The notes beneath the pieces are model-generated. The model saw only the letters and a list, made by a program, of their open reading frames with translations, searched no databases and was not told the DNA's origin. From an uncultured Pelagibacteraceae bacterium (GTDB taxonomy: Bacteria; Pseudomonadota; Alphaproteobacteria; Pelagibacterales; Pelagibacteraceae), in NCBI GenBank assembly GCA_902604695.1, contig CACKZT010000002.1, positions 62,001-126,000 of the forward strand: a stretch of DNA of 64,000 nt, in the 5' to 3' direction. The position numbers and the translations under genes were made by a program. Shown one piece after another: positions 35,291-45,982 of this stretch. Numbering within the stretch: position 1 is the first letter of the stretch; every line of letters begins with the position of its first letter.

Positions 35291-36739
35291 ATGGCAACAA
35301 ACAAAACAGTTTTTTTTATAATAGGTATCCTCTTAGTGATTTTGGGGGCATTTATGCTTTTGCCTTACGTTGCGCAATTAATTTATTTGGAGAACAGTCA
35401 CAGCTTTTTATCTTCCGCTTTTATTACAATGTTTATTGGCGTTTTATTTATTTTAACCAATCTTGATCACGAATTTTATTTAAATCTACAACAAACATTT
35501 CTTTTCTCAGTACTAGCATGGGTTGCTGTTGCGATATTTGGAAGTATACCATTCATTTTTTCAACTCTAAATTTGTCAATTAGTGATGCTTTTTTTGAAA
35601 GTATGTCAGGGATAACAACAACGGGATCAACTGTGATAAGTGACTTAGATAATAGCCCAAAAAGTATTTTGTTATGGCGAGCAATAATGCAGTGGTTAGG
35701 CGGTATTGGTATTATAGTTATGGCAATTACTGTTTTGCCTCTACTAAAAGTAGGAGGTATGCAATTATTTAAAATGGAAGGCTCAGACAACACAGAAAAA
35801 ATTTTACCGAGAACAGCTGAGGTTGCGTCAATTATAATTTTAACTTATTTAACTCTTACATTTTTATGTAGTTATTTTTATTGGATATTTGGTATGAACT
35901 TATTTGATAGTGTAGCACATGCGATGACAACTATTGCTACTGGAGGTTTCTCAACACATGACGACTCGATAGGTTTTTTTCAGAACTCAAACATTGAAAT
36001 AGTTTCTACTATTTTTATCATTTCTGGGAGTATACCTTTTATAGCTTATCTAAAATTTTTAAAAGGAAATAAGAAAATTTTTTTCCAAGATGTTCAAATT
36101 AAGGGTCTTATTTACTTGTTGGTCTTTTCTGTAATAATCATGTTTTTATATTTGCTATTTAATAGCCATGAAAGCTCATTCTTAGATAAAGTTAGAATTT
36201 CATCATTCAACGTAGTTTCTATTTTATCAGGCACTGGTTACGTTACGACTGACTTTAGTTTATGGGGAAAATTTTCAATTATATTTTTTTTATTTTTAAT
36301 GTTTATTGGTGGTTGTGCAGGCTCAACAACATGCGGTATAAAAATTTTCAGAATGCAAATGTTGTTTATTTTTCTGGGGAATCAAATTAAAAAAGTAATT
36401 TATCCCAATAGTGTATTTATAGTTAAATACAATAATCAAAAAATATCTGATGATTTTATAACTTCTGTTATAGTTTTTATATTCTCATACTTATTATTAT
36501 TTATGCTTTTGGCAATGCTTCTATCTTTAACTGGTCTTGATTTTTTATCAGCGGTTTCAGGTGCAGCTACTTCTATATCAAACGTTGGTCCAGGACTTGG
36601 GGAGATGATTGGACCTAATGGAAATTTTAAAGATATTTCAGAAATTTCTAAATGGTTTTTAACTTTTGGAATGCTTCTTGGAAGACTTGAACTATTTGCA
36701 GTATTAGTTCTATTCTTTCCATCATTTTGGAGAAATTAA
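35291..36739 (+). CDS. trkH: Trk-type potassium uptake protein TrkH
   Basis: The 482-residue polytopic protein has four repeated pore segments: SMSGITTTGSTVISD, MTTIATGGFSTHD, LSGTGYVTTDF and GAATSISNVGPGLGE. These are the filter loops of the TrkH/KtrB superfamily. The motif GGCAGSTTCGIKIFR is also typical. It should import K+ at the inner membrane with a TrkA regulatory subunit, which is not in this window. The downstream ampG starts with TTG right after its TAA. Confidence 0.95.
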   Translation: MATNKTVFFIIGILLVILGAFMLLPYVAQLIYLENSHSFLSSAFITMFIGVLFILTNLDHEFYLNLQQTFLFSVLAWVAVAIFGSIPFIFSTLNLSISDAFFESMSGITTTGSTVISDLDNSPKSILLWRAIMQWLGGIGIIVMAITVLPLLKVGGMQLFKMEGSDNTEKILPRTAEVASIIILTYLTLTFLCSYFYWIFGMNLFDSVAHAMTTIATGGFSTHDDSIGFFQNSNIEIVSTIFIISGSIPFIAYLKFLKGNKKIFFQDVQIKGLIYLLVFSVIIMFLYLLFNSHESSFLDKVRISSFNVVSILSGTGYVTTDFSLWGKFSIIFFLFLMFIGGCAGSTTCGIKIFRMQMLFIFLGNQIKKVIYPNSVFIVKYNNQKISDDFITSVIVFIFSYLLLFMLLAMLLSLTGLDFLSAVSGAATSISNVGPGLGEMIGPNGNFKDISEISKWFLTFGMLLGRLELFAVLVLFFPSFWRN

Positions 36740-38095
36740 TTGCAAAAATTTGAAAACATAAAACTGTATCTAGACAAGCGGATGAAAAGAATTTTTTTAT
36801 TTGGCTTCATAAGTGGTTTTCCGTGGGTTTTGATTGGAAGCGCTTTAAGTCTTTGGTTAAAAGAGAATGATCTTAGTCGAAGCACAATAGGATGGGCAGG
36901 ATTAATTTTTGGCGTTTATGCAATTAATTTTTTATGGGCTCCTTTAATAGATAGAATTAAAATTCCTTACCTAACTAATAAAATCGGACATAGAAAATCT
37001 TGGATTATTTCAATGCAAAGCTTGATTTTTCTATCTCTCTTATCTTGGAGTTTTTTAAATCCAAATGAAAATCTCTTTCTAATAATAGCTGTTGGACTCG
37101 GCATAGCAATTTCCTCTGCTACACAAGATATTACTATTGATGCATTGAGAATTGAGCAGATTGGTGAAGATGAGGGAAAAACAATGGCAGCAGCAGCTGC
37201 AATACAAGTTGTTGGTTGGTGGACCGGATACAAAATTGGAGGAGTAATATCATTAATGTCAGCTGAACTCTTTCAGCAAAAAGGAATTGAAAATTATTGG
37301 CAAATGTCATTTGTTCTTTTGGCTTTAATTGTTGTTATTTCAAGTATTGCTTTGCTATTTGTACCTGAAAAAAACTCTACACTTAGAGTATCTTTACAAC
37401 AACAAAATGATCAGAGGATACTTGATAAATTTAAAATTAAAAACAAACTATCTCAAATTTTAACTTGGATATATGGCACAATATTTAATCCACTTGTAAG
37501 TTTTTTTAAAAAAAATTCTTTTAGTGTGGCTGTAGGACTTTTAAGTTTTATCTTTTTATTTAAAATTGGAGAAGCTTTTCTTGGTAGAATGTCAATAATT
37601 TTTTATAAAGAAATTGGATTTTCAAAAACTGATATTGCTCTTTATTCTAAAGGTATCGGTTGGATCACGACAATTACTTTTACATTACTTGGGGGTCTTT
37701 TTGCAATTAGAATGGGATTGTTAAAAGCAATGTTTGTTTCAGGAATAGTAATGGCTTTAACGAATTTAATGTTTTCTGTATTGGCTTGGGTTGGTAATTC
37801 TGAAATCTTATTTGCATTTACTGTCTTACTTGATGACTTGGCAGCGGCTTTTGCTACAGTAGCATTTGTTGCGTTTATTTCTGCACTGGTAGATAGAACT
37901 TATACTGCCACACAATTTGCATTATTGGCATCGATCGGCACAGCAGGCAGAACACTATTTGCATCTTCCTCGGGTAGTTTGGTGGATTGGCTGAATGGAG
38001 ATTGGGGAATATTTTTTATAATCACTGCAGTAATGGTGATACCATCATTATTGTGTTTGTGGGCAATAAGAAACAAATTAAAGATAAATGAGTAA
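36740..38095 (+). CDS. ampG: AmpG-family muropeptide permease (MFS)
   Basis: The 451-residue, roughly 12-span transporter begins with the AmpG pattern FGFISGFPWVLIGSALSLWLKENDLSRSTIG, followed by WAPLIDR, GHRKSW and ATQDITIDALRIE. AmpG imports anhydro-muropeptides released by cell-wall turnover into the cytoplasm. The start is taken as TTG at 36740, abutting the trkH stop; ATG at 36782 is the alternative and would lose 14 residues. It overlaps the NlpC/P60 gene by 8 bp, which supports a joint recycling role. Confidence 0.88.
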   Translation: MQKFENIKLYLDKRMKRIFLFGFISGFPWVLIGSALSLWLKENDLSRSTIGWAGLIFGVYAINFLWAPLIDRIKIPYLTNKIGHRKSWIISMQSLIFLSLLSWSFLNPNENLFLIIAVGLGIAISSATQDITIDALRIEQIGEDEGKTMAAAAAIQVVGWWTGYKIGGVISLMSAELFQQKGIENYWQMSFVLLALIVVISSIALLFVPEKNSTLRVSLQQQNDQRILDKFKIKNKLSQILTWIYGTIFNPLVSFFKKNSFSVAVGLLSFIFLFKIGEAFLGRMSIIFYKEIGFSKTDIALYSKGIGWITTITFTLLGGLFAIRMGLLKAMFVSGIVMALTNLMFSVLAWVGNSEILFAFTVLLDDLAAAFATVAFVAFISALVDRTYTATQFALLASIGTAGRTLFASSSGSLVDWLNGDWGIFFIITAVMVIPSLLCLWAIRNKLKINE

Positions 38096-38828
38096 AATTT
38101 TTACAAATATATATTCACTTATTAATATTCATAAAAAACCTTCTTTAAAATCTGAGATTGTCACTCAAATGATTTATGGAGATAGTTTTGAGATAATGAA
38201 TAAACAGAAGAAATGGACAAAAATTAAAATTAAAGAGGATAACTATAAAGGTTACATTAAAAATAGAAAATTTAAACCTTTCATTAAACCATCCCATAAA
38301 ATAGATCAACTAAATGCAAAAGTCTATAAATTGCCTAACAAAAAGAAAAAAATAGCAGAACTTACATTTGGTTCAAAAATAAAAATATTAGATAAAAAAT
38401 CTAATTTTTTTAGATTTGAGAAAGGTTGGATAAATCGAAAAGAATTAAAGCCAATTAAATATAGGGCAAAAGATACGTTTAAAAAAATTAAAATTTTTAA
38501 AAAGATAAAATACAAGTGGGGAGGAAAATCTTTTTTGGGATTAGATTGCTCTGCGTTAGTTCAAATTTTTTTAAATTTTAATGGCAGGTATTGTCCAAGA
38601 GATGCAAAAGACCAAGTAAAATATTTTAAGAAAAATATAAAACTAAAAAATATTAAGAAAAATGATATAATTTTTTGGAAAGGTCATGTAGCAGTTGCTT
38701 TATCAAAAAAAAAACTAATTCATGCATACGGTCCTATGAAAAAAACAGTAATAATGGGTATCGATCAAACGATAAAAAGAATACAGAAAACTGCAAATCT
38801 TAAAGTGATTGGGATTAAAAGAATATAA
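38088..38828 (+). CDS. NlpC/P60 cysteine peptidase with N-terminal SH3 domains
   Basis: The 246-residue protein has two SH3b-like domains (about 5-65 and 75-125) and a C-terminal NlpC/P60 domain. Its catalytic triad is Cys154 in GLDCSALVQ, His200 in KGHVAVA and His212. No signal peptide or lipobox is present, so it should stay in the cytoplasm. The domain order matches YkfC-type enzymes that cut the gamma-D-Glu-diaminopimelate bond. Its start lies inside ampG (8 bp overlap), so a natural reading is that it trims imported muropeptides. Specificity is inferred. Confidence 0.87.
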   Translation: MSKIFTNIYSLINIHKKPSLKSEIVTQMIYGDSFEIMNKQKKWTKIKIKEDNYKGYIKNRKFKPFIKPSHKIDQLNAKVYKLPNKKKKIAELTFGSKIKILDKKSNFFRFEKGWINRKELKPIKYRAKDTFKKIKIFKKIKYKWGGKSFLGLDCSALVQIFLNFNGRYCPRDAKDQVKYFKKNIKLKNIKKNDIIFWKGHVAVALSKKKLIHAYGPMKKTVIMGIDQTIKRIQKTANLKVIGIKRI

Positions 38829-38831
38829 GGC

Positions 38832-38862
38832 GGAGGTGGTTTTAGTCTCCCTCCACCACCTC
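38832..38862. terminator. Stem-loop between convergent NlpC/P60 and tRNA-Ser genes
   Basis: Three bases after the peptidase stop, GAGGTGGT at 38833-38840 pairs perfectly with ACCACCTC at 38855-38862 around a 14-base loop. Two competing stems (GGAGG/CCTCC and GGTGG/CCACC) use the same bases. The patch is far more GC-rich than its surroundings and separates two convergent transcription units, so a bidirectional terminator is plausible. No T-run follows on either strand, so it is not a classical intrinsic terminator; a processing stop or a small structured RNA is possible. Confidence 0.4.
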
Positions 38863-38926
38863 AAGTTCAATTTAATAGATTCGCAAATTTTATTTAAGAC
38901 TCTTTTTGGTTGTGTGGATATTAAAA

Positions 38927-39016
38927 TGGCGGAGAGAGAGGGATTCGAACCCTCGAAACGGTTTCCCGTTTACACGCTTTCCAAGCGTGCGCCTTCAACC
39001 ACTCGGCCACCTCTCC
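38927..39016 (-). tRNA. tRNA-Ser (GGA)
   Basis: The minus strand gives a class II tRNA. The acceptor starts GGAGAGG and pairs with TCTCTCC, followed by discriminator G and an encoded CCA. The anticodon arm CACGC-TTGGAAA-GCGTG gives GGA. A long variable arm with GGGAAACC hairpin character and the T arm GAGGG-TTCGAAT-CCCTC complete it. Its first G is also the last base of a TAG stop belonging to the out-of-frame end of the upstream glycosyltransferase. Confidence 0.96.
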
Positions 39017-39141
39017 TAATCAAAGAAGGAAATATAATTTTCCATTTCATCAATAAAATCTTTCTTTGTAGGAAGTTTGTTCTGCTTCATTTCTTCTTGA
39101 ATATTGTGATAATTATTGGAAATATGTTTAATGGTTTCCAT
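39016..39141 (-). pseudogene. Out-of-frame C-terminal segment of the upstream glycosyltransferase
   Basis: In the frame shifted relative to 39128-40042, codons continue after a run of six A on the coding strand (T6 at 39146-39151) and give 41 further residues from [10 protein letters not shown] to ENYISFFD, ending at TAG 39018-39016. The segment is helical and charged, as expected for a glycosyltransferase C-terminus. Removing one A from the run joins it seamlessly to the main frame. It could be the decayed or mis-sequenced end of that gene, or be reached by slippage. Confidence 0.6.
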
Positions 39142-40042
39142 TAGATTTTTTGAATTTCTTTTTTGAAACAAAAATTCCTTTTTTATCTCCAATCACATGT
39201 TGAATTTCTTCAAAAATTAATACCGGCCTTAATCTCGCTAAAGCTTCCAATAAAACCATTGGATGGCCTTCTGTAAACGAAGGTAAAACGAATATTTTAT
39301 GATTATCATAAAAATTAATAAGCTTATCTTTATTATTTTCTGTCTGATATATGCTCACATTTTTTTGAATTATATTTTTTAAAGAATTTTTCTCAGCTCC
39401 TACTATGGTTAGAAATATATCATCACTATCTTTTATTAACTCTAATAAAGAAAAAATTCCTTTTTCAACTCTTAATCTACCGACATACAGTAATTTTAAA
39501 TCTTTTGAATTAATTTCTTTTTTTGTATTAATAAACCAGTCCTTATCTAGTTGAGATGGAGAAACTACTTTTCCTTTTTCGTTCCTTAAAATGTATTCAC
39601 GACAACTAATTAAATTTGAAAATCTTGAAACAATTTTAAACATGAAGTTGTAAATTATCGGACCGATAAAGCCGAGAACGGCCTTGTACTCTTTATACCC
39701 ATCGCTTCTCAAATATACGATTGGGGTTTTTTTGAAAATCTTTAGAAAAATACATGCTAAAAAGGTATAAGGTGAAATTGATATAAATAAATATTTAGCA
39801 TTATTATTTTTTGTAGAAATTATTACTGCAGATAAAAATGAAAAAATAGACGCAAAAATTTTAATATTATTAATATTAATTTCATGAGCCCTTTCTTTTC
39901 TAGATTTTCTAGCAATGAGATTTACTTCAAATTTTTTATTTAATTCTTCTGGGGTAGACTTTCCATCTAAATTATCACAAAAGTACTTATTTCCATTTTT
40001 GTAAATACTTTCATTAGAAATAATAAATAGTTTTTTCATCAA
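39128..40042 (-). CDS. GT4-like glycosyltransferase, apparently frameshifted near its C-terminus
   Basis: The 304-residue reading frame has the GT-B layout of family 4 enzymes. The first domain includes [15 protein letters not shown] and [14 protein letters not shown]. The nucleotide-sugar domain carries [19 protein letters not shown] and the [25 protein letters not shown] signature with its E-x7-E glutamates. The frame ends abruptly (KKSNGNH) right after an A6 run, while a sensible C-terminus continues in the next frame to 39016. Its ATG overlaps the lepA TGA (ATGA). Sugar donor and acceptor are unknown; a surface polysaccharide role is likely. Confidence 0.8.
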   Translation of the reverse strand: MMKKLFIISNESIYKNGNKYFCDNLDGKSTPEELNKKFEVNLIARKSRKERAHEININNIKIFASIFSFLSAVIISTKNNNAKYLFISISPYTFLACIFLKIFKKTPIVYLRSDGYKEYKAVLGFIGPIIYNFMFKIVSRFSNLISCREYILRNEKGKVVSPSQLDKDWFINTKKEINSKDLKLLYVGRLRVEKGIFSLLELIKDSDDIFLTIVGAEKNSLKNIIQKNVSIYQTENNKDKLINFYDNHKIFVLPSFTEGHPMVLLEALARLRPVLIFEEIQHVIGDKKGIFVSKKKFKKSNGNH

Positions 40043-41847
40043 GTTTCTTTATTTATCTTAAGGACACCAATAAATGCTTCTTGGGGTATCTCAACTTTTC
40101 CGAATTGCTTAGATCTAGCTTTTCCTTTTTTTTGTTTCTCAAGAAGTTTTCTTTTTCTATCTGTAGCACCACCACCATGAATTTTAGTTAAAACATCTTT
40201 TTTGAAACCTTTAATAGACTCTCTGGCAACAATTTTACCACCTATAGCTGCTTGCACAGGTATCATAAAATTGTGCCTTGGAATTAAATCTTTTAATTTT
40301 TCGCAAACTTGTCGTCCAGTTTTTTGAGCAAAATCTTTATGAATAATCATAGCTAGCGCATCAACTGGTTCAGCATTTACTAAAATGCCAAGTTTTACTA
40401 AATCGCCCTCTCTATAGCCTGAGATTTCATAATCAAAACTTGCATATCCACTAGACACAGATTTAAGTCTATCGTTAAAATCAAAAACTACCTCATTAAG
40501 AGGTAAGTCATAAGTTAACACTGCTCTTTGTCCTGAGTAACTTAAGTTGGTTTGAATTCCTCTTTTATCCTGACAAATTTTAATTATTGATCCAAGATAT
40601 TCGTCTGGTGTAATAATTGTTGATTTTATCCAAGGTTCCTCGATTTTTGTAATTTGTGTTGGATCTGGCATATTAGTTGGGTTTTGCAAATTAATAATCT
40701 CGCCTTTTATTTTATGAACTTTGTAAATTACTCCAGGTGTTGTTGTTATTAAATTAACGTCAAATTCTCTTTCTAATCTTTCAGTGATAATTTCAAGATG
40801 TAATAAACCTAAAAAACCACATCTAAAACCTAAGCCTAAGGCGCTTGAAGTTTCTGCTTCGTATGAAAAACTTGCATCATTGAGTTTTAATTTAGCTAAA
40901 CCATCTTTGAGTTTTTGATATTCAGAGCTATCTACTGGAAATAAGCCGCAAAAAACTACTGGTTTGCTTGGTTTAAATCCAGGTAGTGGATCTTTGATAG
41001 GATCAGAGGCATCACATATTGTGTCTCCCACCTTAGTTTCCGATAAAGATTTTATTCCAGTAATTATGAAACCTATCTCTCCAGTATTCAATTCATCTAT
41101 ATCTGCTGGTTTAGGCGTGAATACACCGACTTTTTCTATTAAATACTCTTGATTGTTAGACATAAGTTTTACTTTCATATTTTTCTTAATCTTTCCGTTA
41201 ATTATTCGCACTAAAATCACCACTCCTAAGTAACTATCATACCAACTGTCAACTAATAGCGATTTAAGTTTTTCCTCTTTATTGCCCTTTGGAGCTGGTA
41301 ACTTATTTATTATTGCCTCTAATATTTCATCAATACCCTCTCCTGTCTTGCCTGAACAAGAGATTGAATTAGAAGTGTCTATTCCAATGACTTCTTCAAT
41401 TTCTTTTTTTGTTTTTTCAATATCTGAAGCCGGAAGGTCGATTTTATTTAAAATAGGTATAACCTCATGATCTATTTCTAAAGCCTGATAGACATTTGCT
41501 AAAGTCTGTGCTTCTACACCTTGAGTGCTATCCACAATTAATAAAGATCCTTCACAGGCAGATAGTGATCTGCTTACTTCATATCCAAAGTCTACATGTC
41601 CAGGTGTGTCTATTATATTTAAAATGTAATCATGACCATCTTTTGCTTTATATTTAAGTTTAACAGTTTGGGCCTTAATAGTAATACCCCTCTCTCTTTC
41701 AATATCCATGGAGTCTAAAACCTGTTGTTTCATTTCACGATCAGTAAGACCACCACATTTATGAATGATTCTATCTGCTATTGTTGATTTCCCATGATCA
41801 ATATGCGCAATTATAGAAAAGTTACGAATTCTTTTAGTATCTGACAT
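40039..41847 (-). CDS. lepA: Elongation factor 4 (LepA)
   Basis: Ribosome-associated translational GTPase linked to back-translocation and 30S biogenesis. The 602-residue protein has G1 AHIDHGKST, the [12 protein letters not shown] switch [21 protein letters not shown], and the LepA-specific C-terminus ending around [22 protein letters not shown]. Length is standard (about 600). It starts at the pheT stop (shared base) and its end overlaps the glycosyltransferase start by 4 bp. Confidence 0.98.
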   Translation of the reverse strand: MSDTKRIRNFSIIAHIDHGKSTIADRIIHKCGGLTDREMKQQVLDSMDIERERGITIKAQTVKLKYKAKDGHDYILNIIDTPGHVDFGYEVSRSLSACEGSLLIVDSTQGVEAQTLANVYQALEIDHEVIPILNKIDLPASDIEKTKKEIEEVIGIDTSNSISCSGKTGEGIDEILEAIINKLPAPKGNKEEKLKSLLVDSWYDSYLGVVILVRIINGKIKKNMKVKLMSNNQEYLIEKVGVFTPKPADIDELNTGEIGFIITGIKSLSETKVGDTICDASDPIKDPLPGFKPSKPVVFCGLFPVDSSEYQKLKDGLAKLKLNDASFSYEAETSSALGLGFRCGFLGLLHLEIITERLEREFDVNLITTTPGVIYKVHKIKGEIINLQNPTNMPDPTQITKIEEPWIKSTIITPDEYLGSIIKICQDKRGIQTNLSYSGQRAVLTYDLPLNEVVFDFNDRLKSVSSGYASFDYEISGYREGDLVKLGILVNAEPVDALAMIIHKDFAQKTGRQVCEKLKDLIPRHNFMIPVQAAIGGKIVARESIKGFKKDVLTKIHGGGATDRKRKLLEKQKKGKARSKQFGKVEIPQEAFIGVLKINKET

Positions 41848-44249
41848 TAGGACCTAATTATAGCGCCGGTTTTTTCTTTTACTACTTCAATAATTTTTTT
41901 ACTGATTAGATCTAAATCTTTTTCATTTAAAGTTTTTTCTACTGATTGAAGAGTTACATTAATAGCAACTGATTTTTTATCCTTAGGGATATTTTCACCT
42001 TCATATACATCAAATGTAGTAACATTTTGTATTATAGAGCTATCAATTTCTTTGATTATTTTTTCAAGAAAACCAATCTTAAAACTTTTGTCAATTACAA
42101 AAGCAAAATCTCTTTCAGATTTCTGGAAGTCTGATGCTTGAAAGCTTTTTTTAGTTTGTCTAATTTTTTTGTTAGGTTCAGGAATATTTTTTAAAAAAAT
42201 TTCTAAACCATAAATATTTGGCTCCTTAAAATCTAATTTTTTTATAATTGCAGGATGTATTTCCCCAAAATAAGCGAGATGTGGCCCATTTTCTGACTTT
42301 AAAGTAATAGAGCCTGATCTTCCAGGGTGATAACAATGTTTTGTATTGTCACTTACAAAAAGATTTTGTTCAGATATCCCTAGTTCAATCAAACTTTTCA
42401 CTGCATCACTCTTAATATCAAATACATCAACGTTTCTTTCTTTTTCAATCCAGCTCTTCCTACCTACTTTTCCCGATTTCAAAGCACCGACTACAATTTG
42501 TTGTTCTCCAGGATTTTTGCCAAAAAAAGTCGGGCCTATTTCAAATAAAGAGAGATCTTCGTACCCTCTGTCTTGATTCTTTTTTAGATGAATTGCTAAA
42601 TTTGAGAATATTGACCTTCTAAGAACATCAAGGTCAGATGAAATAGGATTTAAAATCGAAATTTCTTTTTCTCCTTTTGAAAATTGTTTATCAATTTTTG
42701 AGTCCGTAAAAGACCAGGTAACTGTTTCCATATAGCCTTTAGATGCTAAAGATCTTTGCGACAAATGAAATAATTTTTGTTTAAAATTTAAAGTTTCTTG
42801 ATCTCTTCTTCTTTCTGGCTCAATGAGTTTTATATTATTAAAACCTTTAATTCTTATAAGTTCTTCTATTATGTCAACATCCTGGTTTATATCTGGTCTC
42901 CAAGAAGGGACTTCAATCTTAAGATCTTTTTTATTTTTTTTGCTCTTAAATCCTAAAGATAATAGTATTTTTTGTGCTTCATTAATATTAATTGGTATAC
43001 CTATTAAGTTTTTAAATTTATCAATTTCAAATTTAATTGTATTATTTTTTTTAGTACTTTTCCCTGATACAAAAAATTTACTAGCTTGACCTCCACATAT
43101 TCTTAAAATTAATTCAGTAGCTATTTCCAATCCCTCAATTACAAAATTTGGATCTATGCCTCTTTCAAATCTATATTTCGCATCAGTATCGATAGCTAAT
43201 TCACGAGCTGTTTTTCTAATTGATCCTGGCAAAAAGTAAGCTGACTCAAGAAGTAAATTTTTTGTCTCAAATTCAGTAGATGTTTTTGTTCCTCCAATTA
43301 TACCTCCTAAGCCTAGAACACTTGATCTATCCGCAATAACACACATACCTTTTTTTAGTTTATATTTGTTGTTATCCAAACCTTCGAACTCTTCACCCTC
43401 TTTTGAGTCTCTTACAATAATTTCTTTATCAATTTTATCTGCATCATATGCGTGTAAAGGACGATTTAAATCGAACATTACATAATTCGTGATATCGACT
43501 ACAGCTGAAATAGGTTTTAGCCCAAGTGCTAAGAGTTTATTTTTTAACCACTCTGGACTCTCTTTATTAGTTATATCTTTTATATAGCAACTTCCAAAAG
43601 TCAAACAACCTTGATTGGGGTCTTTAGTGATCGAGGTTTTAATTAAATGTTTTGTATTTTGATTAAATTTTTTCTTTTTAAGGGGCATTAGTTTGCCAAT
43701 GCCTGATGATGACAAATCTCTAGCTATCCCTCTAATTCCTAAACAGTCGGGTCTATTTGGGGTTATGGAAATATCTATTACCTTTTCTGATTTTCTCTTA
43801 AAGTAGCTTTTTCCAATATCTTTTTCTTTATTTTTAAGCTCAATGATCCCTGCGCTCTCATTTGACAAATTTAGTTCACTTTCGGAACAAAGCATGCCTC
43901 TAGACTCAACACCTCTAATTTTAACAACTTTCAATTGGAACTTTGTTTTTGGAATAACAGCGCCTGGAGGAGCATAAATTGTTACAAGACCGTCTCTAGC
44001 ATTTGGTGCACCACAAACCACCTTTAAAATTTTCTTTCCGCCAATGTTAACATCACAAACTTTTAATTTATCTGCATTAGGGTGTTTTTCAGCTTTTATA
44101 ATTTTAGCTATTTTAAACTCTCCGAGCTCACCTGAGTTCTCTTTGATTCCTTCAACTTCTAAACCAATATTTGTAAGCCTATCAATAATTTCATTTTCAT
44201 TTGCTTTTGTTTTTAGATGTTCTTTAAGCCATGGAAGAGTAATTATCAT
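41847..44249 (-). CDS. pheT: Phenylalanyl-tRNA synthetase beta subunit
   Basis: The 800-residue beta chain of the heterotetrameric enzyme. It has an N-terminal tRNA-binding domain ([17 protein letters not shown]), the B3/B4 editing domain ([25 protein letters not shown]), the B5 domain and a C-terminal ferredoxin-like anticodon-binding domain ([18 protein letters not shown]). It overlaps the end of pheS by 4 bp. The cognate tRNA-Phe at 8943-9017 has unusual D-loop and T-loop bases. Confidence 0.97.
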   Translation of the reverse strand: MIITLPWLKEHLKTKANENEIIDRLTNIGLEVEGIKENSGELGEFKIAKIIKAEKHPNADKLKVCDVNIGGKKILKVVCGAPNARDGLVTIYAPPGAVIPKTKFQLKVVKIRGVESRGMLCSESELNLSNESAGIIELKNKEKDIGKSYFKRKSEKVIDISITPNRPDCLGIRGIARDLSSSGIGKLMPLKKKKFNQNTKHLIKTSITKDPNQGCLTFGSCYIKDITNKESPEWLKNKLLALGLKPISAVVDITNYVMFDLNRPLHAYDADKIDKEIIVRDSKEGEEFEGLDNNKYKLKKGMCVIADRSSVLGLGGIIGGTKTSTEFETKNLLLESAYFLPGSIRKTARELAIDTDAKYRFERGIDPNFVIEGLEIATELILRICGGQASKFFVSGKSTKKNNTIKFEIDKFKNLIGIPININEAQKILLSLGFKSKKNKKDLKIEVPSWRPDINQDVDIIEELIRIKGFNNIKLIEPERRRDQETLNFKQKLFHLSQRSLASKGYMETVTWSFTDSKIDKQFSKGEKEISILNPISSDLDVLRRSIFSNLAIHLKKNQDRGYEDLSLFEIGPTFFGKNPGEQQIVVGALKSGKVGRKSWIEKERNVDVFDIKSDAVKSLIELGISEQNLFVSDNTKHCYHPGRSGSITLKSENGPHLAYFGEIHPAIIKKLDFKEPNIYGLEIFLKNIPEPNKKIRQTKKSFQASDFQKSERDFAFVIDKSFKIGFLEKIIKEIDSSIIQNVTTFDVYEGENIPKDKKSVAINVTLQSVEKTLNEKDLDLISKKIIEVVKEKTGAIIRS

Positions 44250-45313
44250 TTGCTTAAACCTCTATAATTAGTAGGTACATCCAATGGATCAAATCCAAAA
44301 TGGCTTAACCAACGATAATCTGCTTCAAAAAAAGATCTTAAATCATTTATTCCATATTTAAGCATTGCAAGACGATCGATACCCATACCAAAGGCAAATC
44401 CTTGATATTTTTTTGGATCTACTTTTACATTTTTAAGAACATTTGGATGGACCATTCCACAGCCTAATATTTCTAACCATTTATCACCATCTCCAATTAC
44501 AATCTTCTCATTTTCAATTTTATAACCAATATCAACTTCTGCAGATGGCTCTGTAAAAGGGAAATGACTTGGTCTAAATCTCATTTTAACATTTTTAACT
44601 TCAAAAAATTCTTTTATAAAATAATCCAAACAACCTTTAAGATGACCCATGGTAACATTTTTATCTATATGTAAACCTTCTAATTGATGAAACATTGGTG
44701 CATGCGTTTGATCACTATCACAACGATAAGTTCTTCCGGGTACAATGATTTTAAATGGTGGCTTTCCATTAAGCATAGTTCTAATTTGAACAGGAGAAGT
44801 ATGAGTTCTTAAAAGTAATTTTTTATTTTTTTCTAAATAAAAAGTATCATGCATATCTCTTGCTGGATGCTCTTCTGGAGTATTTAAAGCTGTAAAATTA
44901 TTATACTCTGACTCTACATCCGGGCCTTCTGCAACTGAAAAACCTATTTCTGAAAATATTGAAGAAATTTCATCAATAACTTGTGAAACCGGATGAATTT
45001 TACCATGATGATATGGTCTTACTGGTAAAGTAACATCAATCTTTTCATGTTGTAATTTTTTATTAATTTCTTGATTTTCAATCGCAAAGTTTTTTTGTTC
45101 GATTTGATAGGAGAGGCTCTCTTTAATCTTATTTAGTTTTGAGGCAAAATCTTTTTTTTCTTCGGGTTTTAAAGATCCCAGTTTTTTAAATTGAAGGGTA
45201 ATTTGCCCATTTTTTCCAAAAAACTCAGTTTTGATACTTTGTAATTCTTCTTTAGTTTTCACAGAATTGATTTTATCTTTAAAGATAGAATTTATTTTTT
45301 CCAAATCACTCAT
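44246..45313 (-). CDS. pheS: Phenylalanyl-tRNA synthetase alpha subunit
   Basis: The 355-residue catalytic alpha chain with class II motifs: motif 1 around [17 protein letters not shown], motif 2 [26 protein letters not shown], and motif 3 [18 protein letters not shown]. An N-terminal coiled coil for tRNA binding covers roughly residues 1-85. It follows rplT after 48 bases, a gap that in enterobacteria holds a pheM attenuator; I see no convincing leader peptide or terminator here. Confidence 0.97.
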   Translation of the reverse strand: MSDLEKINSIFKDKINSVKTKEELQSIKTEFFGKNGQITLQFKKLGSLKPEEKKDFASKLNKIKESLSYQIEQKNFAIENQEINKKLQHEKIDVTLPVRPYHHGKIHPVSQVIDEISSIFSEIGFSVAEGPDVESEYNNFTALNTPEEHPARDMHDTFYLEKNKKLLLRTHTSPVQIRTMLNGKPPFKIIVPGRTYRCDSDQTHAPMFHQLEGLHIDKNVTMGHLKGCLDYFIKEFFEVKNVKMRFRPSHFPFTEPSAEVDIGYKIENEKIVIGDGDKWLEILGCGMVHPNVLKNVKVDPKKYQGFAFGMGIDRLAMLKYGINDLRSFFEADYRWLSHFGFDPLDVPTNYRGLSK

Positions 45314-45361
45314 TAGGTTATTGATTTTTTATATTATGTTGGAGTTGAATCAAAGACCCTT

Positions 45362-45718
45362 TTAATTAAGGGAGGATTGAACCTTTTTTACTATAGATTT
45401 AAAGACTTCTGGATTGCTATAAGCCAATTCTGCAAGCACTTTTCTATCTAACTTTATATTTGATTTAACCAAACCATTGATAAATTTTGCGTAAGTTAAA
45501 CCTTCAGACCTTACACCAGCATTTATTCTCTGTATCCACAAAGATCTAAATTCTCTTTTTTTTGCTTTCCTATCTCTATAAGCATATTGCATGGCTTTTT
45601 CCATTGCCTGGCGGGCAATACGAATTGTATTTTTTCTTCTACCATATTGTCCTTTGACAGCTTTAAGAACTTTTTTATGTTTTGCCCTGCTAATTACGCC
45701 TCTTTTAGTTCTTGCCAT
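45362..45718 (-). CDS. rplT: 50S ribosomal protein L20
   Basis: The 118-residue protein starts [23 protein letters not shown] and includes [22 protein letters not shown], the L20 signature. It is needed early in 50S assembly and in E. coli represses its own operon. It follows rpmI by a single base and belongs to the thrS-infC-rpmI-rplT-pheST series. Confidence 0.98.
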   Translation of the reverse strand: MARTKRGVISRAKHKKVLKAVKGQYGRRKNTIRIARQAMEKAMQYAYRDRKAKKREFRSLWIQRINAGVRSEGLTYAKFINGLVKSNIKLDRKVLAELAYSNPEVFKSIVKKVQSSLN

Positions 45719-45719
45719 T

Positions 45720-45926
45720 TTAACCTCTTAAATTATATGGCATGTACGACTTTACAATTTTAGTATCCTGTTTTGACATAATCGTAGTGCCTCTTTGTTT
45801 TCTTATTTGTGAATTAGTTCTCTTAATCATACCATGTCTTTTTCCAGCTTGAGGCATTTTGATTTTTCCTGAAGCAGTAAATCTAAATCTTTTTTTTGCT
45901 GAACTTTTAGTTTTTAATTTAGGCAT
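45720..45926 (-). CDS. rpmI: 50S ribosomal protein L35
   Basis: The 68-residue protein [20 protein letters not shown], with [22 protein letters not shown], is a complete L35. It is separated from infC by 56 AT-rich bases and from rplT by one base. No obvious regulatory hairpin is seen in the infC-rpmI gap. Confidence 0.98.
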   Translation of the reverse strand: MPKLKTKSSAKKRFRFTASGKIKMPQAGKRHGMIKRTNSQIRKQRGTTIMSKQDTKIVKSYMPYNLRG

Positions 45927-45982
45927 AAATATTCCGGTTTATATAGTTATTAAATATTCTTTACAAGTCGATAATATCTTTA

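Noticed and set aside
38829-38870. Resemblance to a tmRNA or SRP RNA end (GGTTTTAGTCTCC followed by CCACCA)
   Set aside because: The bases do not form a proper T arm with a 5-bp stem and 7-base loop, no matching acceptor half or GGAAGGAAGCAG-type SRP motif is nearby, and the preceding sequence is coding.
45314-45361. pheM-like attenuator between rplT and pheS
   Set aside because: No phenylalanine-rich leader frame or terminator/antiterminator pair is visible in 48 bases.
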